Source: Tubulanus polymorphus (Eukaryota; Nemertea; Palaeonemertea; Tubulaniformes; Tubulanidae). From it: a DNA stretch of 64,000 bases. Of the stretch, positions 55,439 through 64,000 are shown piece by piece. The stretch spans positions 24,954,001 through 25,018,000 of the forward strand of contig NC_134025.1 of the NCBI RefSeq assembly GCF_964204645.1, given 5' to 3'. Every line of letters starts with the position of its first letter. Within the stretch, counting starts at the first letter, position 1. The notes beneath the pieces were generated by a model. The model was not told where the DNA came from, made no database searches, and was given only the letters and a program-made list of their open reading frames with translations. Position numbers and translations under genes: made by a program.

Positions 55439-58400
55439 TCAGAAATGATTGAATATGCTGTTTGCTGACTTTGAATGTTCTAACTTTAATCTCTTGCGCG
55501 GAGGTTGAGCTGTGCTGGCCACAGTATTTGATCTGGATAGGTTCTGCAAGTAGAAAATGTCAATATTTGCTCACTTAATCGAGCTTAACTTACAGGATCA
55601 TAAATTCAACCAAACGGAATACCACACCTTTTTCTCTAGCGTTTTGACATCGGGTGATAAAGCAGAAAATACAAATTTACGCGAGTTCACAGCTTGTCCC
55701 GGATTCGCCATAGGTTTAGTTACTTCGGCTATTTTTGCTAAAGTCGTTTTGTTTCTACTCAAAAAAGATCCCTTTCTTTGAGCCTAGAACGAAAAAATGT
55801 GGAAAATAAATCACAACTACTTAATCAGTTTTATTGTATAAACACAGCAGTATTAAAGGATTAAAAGGATACATACTCTGAATCCAGATGCTTTCTGGCT
55901 GTTCTCTTTTGATTCTTTGTCAGCTGAAAATAATAAAACCACTTGAAAATAAATTTAATGATTAGTTGAGAGAATTCATCCGTGTTAAAGCTCTGGTTAC
56001 TTTCTAAAAGTGGAGCGGAATCAGGGGGCGGAACGCGGAATAGCGTGTCTCGAGTATTTGCGGAATAGACGAACACGTAACGACTTAGATGTTTTTTTAT
56101 CGCGGTTAATGCGGTATTGATATACTGATATACAGTCGACTGCGCTTTAATTTCGGAGCCGATTTACACAGACTTTTGGTCCATTAACTACATGTATATA
56201 AGCTGATTGTAGTAACCAAACTGGTTCATCCGTACAGGCCTTCTACTGACACCGTCATTGGCTGGTTGTCAGCGTCACGCTTTAGAGGATTTTTGGGTTT
56301 ATCACGTCTCAATCCAGATATAACACAATGATATTTCAACAGTGAATCGATAACGATTTGTTAACTGCGGGACGTGATGTCTGTACGGCGTACTGAGCCC
56401 TAACGCACTCTGCTCCGCTTTTAGAAAGTTACCTAAAGCTCTTATAGAGTCATGTACCTAATGATTTTTGCAGAATTCTACTGCTAAGTTTCAAGAATTG
56501 ACTGCTTTCTTCGGCTACATCATCCTGTTTCTAAAAATGTTGAAATAATTATTCATTGAAGTACATGAAGATTTTCGATCTATATGGGTCCACATATGTA
56601 ATATCTATTACTTGTAACCCCTTTTGCATGACAATTTTGACTTAAAGGATAGTGTACATCAAACACGGCATTGTAATTTACCAACAGCCCGTACCTGTTC
56701 TGCCAGCCATTTTTCTCGTTCAAATCGTTCTTTCCTCCATTTGATTTCATTTTCATTATCGTCATCTCTTAACTCCGCATTACCATCATCATCGAACATA
56801 TCCTGAGATAAATCATCATCTGAAACAAATATAGAAGCCACTCCTATATGTTCTTTAAATACATGTATCTATCTTAAAAAAATTCTAGGCGTCTTCTGAG
56901 TGAGCTACCTGACCTAAATGTTTCCAAGCGAATCTTCGCTGTCTGCCTGCTCCATCCGAGTGTAAGTCACCATCCGGTAAATACATCTCTTGCATCAACC
57001 TCAACTGCCGTTTATCTTCATCGATCAACGATTTTCTATTGATTAAAAATTCAAATTCAGTATTTAGATAATTCAACTCCAAACATCCCAGTTACTCAGT
57101 TCTGTCGATAAATCAGTTGCTTACAAATGCACACGTCCAACTTGATCGCGTAAATGTGATTCACTGCCTACGAAATCAGCATCTCCTGCTTCGGCCTCCA
57201 TCACATCATCTTTTTCATCTAAATCTAGATCCTCATCACTACCGGCTTCGCTTCCTGACAGCTCTGCTTCCTGTTCTAAAAATTCTTTGCGAATTTTCCT
57301 GTAAATAATCAGAAGTTATGCATCTATATCAAATACTTCACTATTATTCACAGAATGGGCAGTTTTCATATCAACATTTTAGGTTGTTACCCTTTTTTCT
57401 TTGATTTGAATCCTGTGAACGATGGAGGGAATTCTTCATCTAACACATCATCCTCATCTTCCTCTTCATTTTCATCATCATATCTCCTCTTTTTGGGGTT
57501 ATTTTCCTCGTCACTGTCCAGATTGTCCTGAATATAGACAGTCATTCGTTTTTAAAGGGCATGTTTAATTGCGAATCAAACTTATTCCTCAACAAAAATC
57601 AAGAGAACTACAACCCAGAAACAACAGTTGTGATCCTTCAGAAATAAACTACCGGTACAATTTATTTGAATAATCATCCAGTCTAAGAAACTGGGGGAAA
57701 AAAGTTTGAACAGTTACCTGTTGATCTTCATTATCTGATACATCACCATCTTCATCATCAGACTTCAGCCGTAAATCGAGATCATCTTCTAGATCAGCTT
57801 CTTCCTCTTCTACCTGAGAACTTTTTCCAAAACTGCCATGAAAGAAAGAGCACAGTACCTAACTGTTATCTAGTGGGATGAAGCTAGTGACAAGGGATGG
57901 AAATATTGTGCAAAAGATATTACCTCGATGGGACAAATTTCCCTGAGCACAAACCATCCAGTTCATCCAATGAATCAGGATTTTGAGTTGAATCAAACGG
58001 TCGCTTAGTTTTTTCAGTTGGTTTTTGCGTAGACATTGAACTAGAAAAGAAACAATACTTAAGTCCATCTTTTGTTTACAGGAATGCCTATTATAATCGA
58101 TCGATCTTCCCATCGGACAACGAAAGTTTCCTTTGCTTCACAAATTATAGGACAACCTTAATCTTTGAATGGACTGAATTACATCATGATCAATAGATTT
58201 ACCTCGTAAAATTCCCTGAACACAAGCCAGCCAATTCATCCATTGAATCCTGCTGTTTCTGTGTTCCACTGACTAGATTCTTCAGCCCAAATGCACTTTT
58301 ACCAGTAGCAACTGAAAACTGTCCCGAACACAAACCGAGCAGCTCGTCACTAGCATCCGGAGATTTCAACGAAGAATCGACTAATCCTGCCAAATTCAAC

Positions 58401-61400
58401 TGGCGTTTGCTCTGCTTCTTAGCAGATGAAGGAACTTTCAGAAATCTTGAAATACAAAGAATATGTATCGGTATGATAAGGCGGCAAGGAAAAACCAGGC
58501 CCAATCAATAATACACAAAAGATACGGTTATATTTACCCATCTTCATCTAGAAGCTGAGATTGACTTTCTTCTATGAATAAGTTGACTTGATTGCAAGAA
58601 CGTTCACTCTGCGTATCTGAATATAAATCCTGCGAATCTTCTATTGGCAAAGTGAGTAGAGGCGGGATCTTAAAAGAACTGTCTTCATTCTGCAAAGAAA
58701 AATTATAGCGACTATGATATATCAAAACTGACAATCAGGTCAGAAATCTTGAGTTTTTAATGCTCACCTGTCGCGTTTGAGGAGTTTGCGTATTTGGGAA
58801 TTGAGTAAACATATCAGGTGTAGTAGGACTAGCTCGTCGTTTATCAGAAACAACGATCAAATCGGGCAGATTCTCTTCTTCTAAACTAGAATCTTCAGAA
58901 TATTTGCCTTGTATCTTTTCTGACAAATTCGAGAAGTTTAATGATAGCAGCTTCTTGTTACTACTGCTACCAGTAGACTTAGGTGCGTTTTTCGAGATTT
59001 CTTCCTCTGAAAGTGATATGTTTATATATCATGACAATTACATATCACTGCACGGCAATGGTCGAGTGGTTTTCAAGCTATCAATTTCACTGGATTTATC
59101 AATCAGAGATTCATGGTTTCAAATTTTAACTTAAGATTTGAAACAGGGTGGGACAGAGTTTCTTAGAAAATTATTTTACCATCATCTTCTTCATCAGATC
59201 TGTCTAATTTCAGATTCATTTCTGACTCGCTCTGTGCATCATCAACATCATCATCATCTACAGCCTCATCATCAGCAAATGGATTTTCCTAATTTTTCAA
59301 CAAAAAATAAAAATTTTGATCCATTTTGTTGTGGAGATGCTGCTAACTTCTTAAACTAGGGGTCCAGGGACACCATTCCACCTGGGAAAGGGCCAGAAAA
59401 TGCACATGTGTTTAGGATTGATAGTACAATATGGTAATTTACCGAAAAATTTGTTTCCGTTTTGTCTACAGACTGACAAAGTGAATGCAATAGCCCACTA
59501 TGGCTTCGCCCTGAGTGGGCTAAAGGTACTAAGTAAAATCATGACACAAACCTCATCATTATCATTATTCTCTTCCGCTTCAACTTCCTCATCATCCATA
59601 TGGTCATCTTCACCTTCCTCTTCACCGTCTGTATCAGATTGATCAGTTAATTCGGCTTCCTCCTCGTCAAATCCTTCTTCATTTTCCATATCATACGATT
59701 CCATGCGCTTTTTCAAGGCTTCTTCACGTTTCAGTTTCATTGCTTTCTTCAGCTGCACCTTTAGGCAACCGAGTTTTGCTCCTGACAGGGCATGAAAATG
59801 ATATACATTTAAATTATTTTTCTATCAGCCACCGATTAATCATTTTTTGATTATGGTATTCCTACCTGGTTTTCCGAGTGCTGGATCATTTTCTTTCTCC
59901 ACAGTTAATGGAACTGTCATAGTTTCCATGTGCAAACTCTCTTTATTATTGTCTTCATCGATTTCCTTCTTCACAATACTGAAACAAAGCCAAGACAGGC
60001 TTTTGAAAAGTGTCATTTCATTATACAGAGATTATCATAAGTGTTAGTTGTTGAACTTACTGCACTTTCACCTGCGCAGGGGATTTCAGACAAGGTTTCA
60101 CTGAATGCCTCATCAGTTTTTCTCTCAATAATCCAACACCCGATTTTGGTTTATCATTTTCACCCTCGCTGTCGAAATCTATAAAATCCCCGTCAGCAAC
60201 AGCCAAACCGATACAAGGTTTTAAATTGATAATATCGTCGGATAAATCCTGTTTCACTTTCGACCATAATTTCATCGATTTCGGCGAAGGATCGGTATTC
60301 AACTGAATGTCAGTAAGAGGTTCTTTGATATTATCAGCTCGCTGGCTTTGAGCACTAGTTCCGAGATCAGTTTCTTCAAAATCATCAGCACCATTGAATA
60401 CGGATAACTTATTCCCAGTTAGAATTTTTTCATCGATTGATTCTACAGCAGGGTCCGAGTCAGTCTCCTGAGAGACACTAGCTATTTCTGCGCACTGTGT
60501 ATTCACTAAACAGCCAGAGTCTAGAGTAGCGGGTAGTTCATTTTCTATTGCTCGCTCGACATTTAAAGACACATCGTCGTTTTCCGGTATCGCGTTTATT
60601 TTTAAATCAGTTATCTGTAAATCGGGGAGTTCTTCGTCATCATCGCTGTCGTCCAAACCAAATTTATCGTGCAGATTCTTCGAATCTTGTGACTGAGTTT
60701 TTACGTCGCAAACTCCTTCATCGATGGATTCAGCTGCAATTTTTATCTCTTCCGAAGAATCCTGCGATCGATACTTCTGTAATTTGCTTTCCTCCGGTGA
60801 ATTTTGCGATCGGTTTTTTCTTCTCGGAGGTTTTGAAGGGGTATCCTTAGACATTTGCCTTGAATTAATTAATAATACAAATTGGGCAACATGAATCAAA
60901 AGTTTTCAGGAAAAATCAAATAACTTTATTTAATCTTATACTTGCAATACCTGATAAATGTTGATGTAGGGCGTAACACGCTGATGTTTGTCTTCCGTCG
61001 ATTTAGAAATTCGCTCAGCGACCTTGGTTTCGGTTGATGATAAGGCAACCTTAACTCACCCTCTACAAGAACAAAATAACTGAATAACTAAACCTTATCA
61101 AAAGCTATTCTAAAAATTTCTTTTCAGATACCCCCGATACCTCGGACCATTCTCTGTGTTTCACTGTGGATATTCTTCATTTCATCCATACTCCTTTTTG
61201 CAGCAGCCCGTTGCTGAGGACGATCCCTCTTGACTGTTTTTCCTGCACCCTGAATTACGAAAATAACCATGATTACTACCATCTTTATTCAAAATTATAT
61301 TAAAACTCAAAATCAGAAAACCATCACAACATATGCTGCTACCTTGGAATTTGTCCATCTGCCGATCTTTTCCTCTTCATTCTCATCCTCTGATTTTTCA

Positions 61401-62019
61401 CTGTTGCTATCAGAATTAGAACCACTATTTCCATTATCATCATCAGAGTCTGACTCATTGCGAACATTTCTAGCAGATCCATTCTCTGCATCGCCTGTAT
61501 CTTCATTATCTGAATCCGCCTTACTTTCATCTTCATTCTTATCCTCAGTATCATCTTCATTAGCAGCAGCAGCAGTATCATTGTTATCATTTTGAGAATT
61601 GATCATATCATCTTTGCTGTTATCATCGTCCTCATCATCATCATCATCATCAATGATCACTGATCTTTTTATAGTTCTTTTCCGGCATATATTCTCCTCT
61701 TCACCTTCATCATCACTGTCTATATCAGCGGTATCAGCAGTTTTGTCATTTTTAACATCTGCCTCCGTCACCATTGTAGAATTATCTTCACTTGCTGGTC
61801 GTCCTGGTGCTGCTGGAAATAGTAAATTTCATGCCAGTTTAGTTAAGCTGATCTGACGGGTAACAACAGTCCAGTTACTGATGAGGGCTCTGATGAGTGA
61901 CTGTCCGAAGAAGACCCAGCGAGAATATTGTCCGATTCAAAGAACAACTCACCTCCGTCGTCTTCGTCACTTTCAATTTCCGCATCAAACAGATCACTAT
62001 TCAATATTGATGAATCCAT
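55439..62019 (-). CDS. CLSPN: Claspin, replication checkpoint mediator
   Basis: Nuclear fork protein that presents Chk1 to ATR. Exons in coding order: 62019-61953, 61812-61343, 61249-61141, 61062-60951, 60858-60061, 59978-59866, 59781-59552, 59288-59180, 59006-58768, 58689-58538, 58445-58203, 58040-57924, 57832-57718, 57527-57391, 57298-57125, 57035-56914, 56819-56695, 56524-56458, 55923-55877, 55783-55628, 55543-55439. Phases agree; 1268 aa (human 1339). Landmarks in order: acidic N-terminus; [39 protein letters not shown] then an acidic run; [10 protein letters not shown] and [12 protein letters not shown]; three Chk1-binding repeats [94 protein letters not shown]-terminal SANSIFNHF. The start is the first ATG in the exon whose donor (GTGAGT) fits the next exon's phase. 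The exon 61812-61343 acceptor could shift by 3 bp. Confidence 0.96.
55987..56442. mobile_element. Inverted-repeat element filling most of a claspin intron
   Basis: Arms at 55987-56019 (AAAGCTCTGGTTACTTTCTA then AAAGTGGAGCGGA) and 56409-56442 (its diverged reverse complement; shared core ACTTTCTAAAAG(T/C)GGAGC) bracket about 390 bp of non-coding DNA. Both arms lie within the 534-bp intron 55924-56457 of claspin, so the element makes up most of that intron. This suggests either an old MITE insertion or an intron born from one. Confidence 0.5.
61631..61652. repeat. (CAT)n microsatellite coding poly-Asp in claspin
   Basis: Six to seven perfect triplets read as consecutive aspartates in claspin exon 2 on the minus strand, within a longer acidic run. 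Interrupted CAT/GAT-rich tracts recur through other acidic exons (57180-57500, 59180-59700). Length variation here would be in frame. Confidence 0.8.
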
Positions 62020-62100
62020 CACTGTAGCAGTCAATAATTTACGAGTGGGATTTAATATTCAGTCAGAATTTAGGCATGTTTCTTTTCTTTTCCGTTTGTT

Positions 62101-62115
62101 AAATCTCGCGCGAAC
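62101..62115 (-). promoter_or_regulatory. E2F-like site upstream of claspin
   Basis: On the minus strand this reads GTTCGCGCGAGATTT, close to the E2F core TTTSGCGC with one mismatch, about 85 bp before the claspin start codon in a locally CpG-rich patch. Claspin is a known E2F target in vertebrates; use of the site here is inference. Confidence 0.45.
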
Positions 62116-64000
62116 CCGGAAATGTATTTGTCGTCCTAAGTATCGCATCCAGGCAATAAGAGGGTAGCTCCGTAAGAAGGGCATCGGCTGTATCTGTAAC
62201 CAATTCAATTCAATTAACCTTTATTGATCTCATGTGCCAATACAAATCGAAGCCGCAGTAGGCCTACAGGAATAACCATTGCAACCGTAATGTAATTGTA
62301 TCAAATACACAGGAAAAGCTATTGTTCAATTTGAATCATTTTCGTTGTGTCGTGGGCCCAAGGACAAGGTTCCTCCAAAGGCCAATAACACTCAGACAGA
62401 ACGCCGCCTGACCGCCCGGCTGCTCATTAATATTTTCATTCAACTCTACATAGTCTTCCCTCGTATTTTGATCATAATGCACCTTGTGCAACCTTGAGAG
62501 CAGATTGATATGTAGTGATTATCTTGCGTTGTCATAACAAACTATCGCTTTCATAAGTAGTTTGAACCGCATTCCAAGATGTAGAAAGTCCTCCATTTGT
62601 TTATATCTTAACAAGTTTCTTGCAGCAATCAGATGGATCCACATGTGCGAGTGGCTGGAAGCATGCTTCCGGAGAAGAGCAGCACCGATCAAATTTATTT
62701 CAGGGGAATTTGAAAAAAAAGCAAACACCTTTATGACATGTTACGTAACGTTTCTTCTTGAACTCTTTTTCCGATGCAATAATGTATTTTTTACTTAATC
62801 GAAAGATAGTTCGTCGTTATGCTGTAGGCAAAAAAAAGATCAAGCGTCCCCACGATATGAAAAATATTCACGGTTTTGGATCTGATTAGTTTTTAAGGGG
62901 CTTTGTATTTGTTTCTCTCATAAAAATCACGCGTGAAATTGTATACGCTTTCGGCTAAACTATGCAACTGAACTTGTAAAAATAGCTTCCTTGGAACAGA
63001 TGGTTCATGACTTGAAACCAGTTTACTATAGTCGATGCTTCACTAATGAGTATGATAAACCAATTAATTGTACCAGCTATAAACTTATAAACCTACGGTC
63101 TATCAGTACTAATGCATCAAGCTACGTGAGCGTACTTTAATCGTAAAGTCTTACAGCGCTGGCCTCCAATCTCAGATTATTATTGATGTTTCTTTGAGCT
63201 ATAAACGGATGTTCTACCATTCTAACGATATCAAACGAAAATGAACATTTAGATGGAACCATTCAAGTAGTTAAATGATTCTGATTTCTGGTTTCAATCG
63301 GATGAATATCAGATCCACGCGTAGATGTGAGTCAGCCATCCAGCCAACCAGACGACATGGGCAGGTGGAATGTTGTTCCTATAACTATCTGCAGTAGCTT
63401 ATCGATCTATCTTCAGACCTTTCATCGAAGCAATTTATACTAATTTACTAGTTTGTTTTAGCTATTTAGCATTCCGAACGCCTCACAAAAATCGCTTCGA
63501 AAGAACTCCAAGACCTATGCTAATCTATAAATGGAACTTTCCTTGACCAGTGATCAGTTATACTCTATCCTGCTCTCTTTCAATCGATTCAGCTAAATAT
63601 AAAATATCTAATACATATTTTGATATAATTTATTGATGATCTGTATAATATTTACACGATTCGTTAAAATAAATAAAAGAAATATAACACAGTTTTAATT
63701 GTATAATATACGCCACGAAGTATTCACCAAAATCAATAAATACGAATTGCAAACGTGCCACAAAATATCTACTTTCTCAATACGTTGCTTCGATATCGAA
63801 AAAATTAGTCCAGAGTAAATGCATCTTCAACTATTAAAATCCACACGTTATTTCATGGATTGTTTTTTAATGCCATATTATTACTGATTGCTGCCGCTAT
63901 TTTAGTATGGTCCATTACATTATTACACCTGTCCGAGGTCTGAAAACAGAAGTTGAAGAAATGTCAGGAACTGGTTAAAGTATTATAGCAAATCTACTTC
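62116..64000. other. Upstream flank of claspin; possible LINE 3' tail near 62200
   Basis: Nothing coding is recognised. At 62200-62226 the plus strand reads CAATTCAATTCAATTAACCT then TTATTG. On the minus strand that is an AATAAA followed by a short (ATTGA)n repeat, a style of 3' end seen in CR1/L2-type retroposons. The open frame at 62519-62728 (minus) could belong to such an element, but I see no reverse-transcriptase motif. The rest, to the window end, is AT-rich with no gene seen. Confidence 0.4.

Noticed and set aside
61339-61590. Alternative frame over the claspin acidic exon (Met/Ile/Leu-rich)
   Set aside because: A shadow of the GAT/GAA-rich claspin coding frame on the same strand.

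Overview
This is a stretch of animal nuclear DNA with spliced genes: GT-AG introns, AT-rich spacers (roughly 35-40 percent GC by eye), AATAAA signals, small degenerate transposons, and no bacterial operons, rRNA, tRNA or CRISPR. The gene set fits a bilaterian invertebrate. A small cluster of near-identical intronless class A receptors beside slowly evolving single-copy genes suggests a spiralian (mollusc, annelid or brachiopod type), but that placement is inference. Exon boundaries below were placed by hand, and coding phase was checked at every junction.

Layout. 1.0-7.2 kb (+): tailless/TLX nuclear receptor (NR2E1), first coding exon not securely located. 9.7-14.8 kb (+): complete ORC3 in 19 coding exons, 711 aa. 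15.1-20.6 kb: three intronless rhodopsin-family receptors (+, -, +) and a broken chimeric fourth copy. 20.8-26.1 kb (-): Popeye-domain gene A. 26.1-45.4 kb: 19 kb gene desert with fragments of mobile DNA. 45.4-47.2 kb (-): Popeye-domain gene B. 49.2-53.8 kb (+): complete ARMC2, 19 coding exons, 839 aa. 55.4-62.0 kb (-): complete claspin, 21 coding exons, 1268 aa, with three Chk1-binding repeats. 62.0-64 kb: nothing identified apart from a possible LINE tail.

Functions. ORC3 (origin licensing) and claspin (replication checkpoint mediator) belong to the same cell-cycle programme, and both have E2F-like sequences upstream. Tailless is a neural progenitor regulator, ARMC2 a ciliary/flagellar assembly factor, and Popeye proteins are membrane cAMP-binding proteins. 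Four of the five ancestral gene types here (NR2E1, ORC3, Popeye pair, ARMC2) map to the long arm of human chromosome 6, so the window looks like a piece of an old bilaterian linkage group into which a young receptor cluster has been inserted.

Most notable: a 230-bp tract shared almost perfectly by two inverted receptor genes (gene conversion); receptors lacking several hallmark class A residues; a chimeric receptor pseudogene; a tailless DNA-binding domain with a lengthened D-box; tandem Popeye genes with contrasting intron histories; and several undescribed small inverted-repeat elements. I found no clear new multi-gene system.
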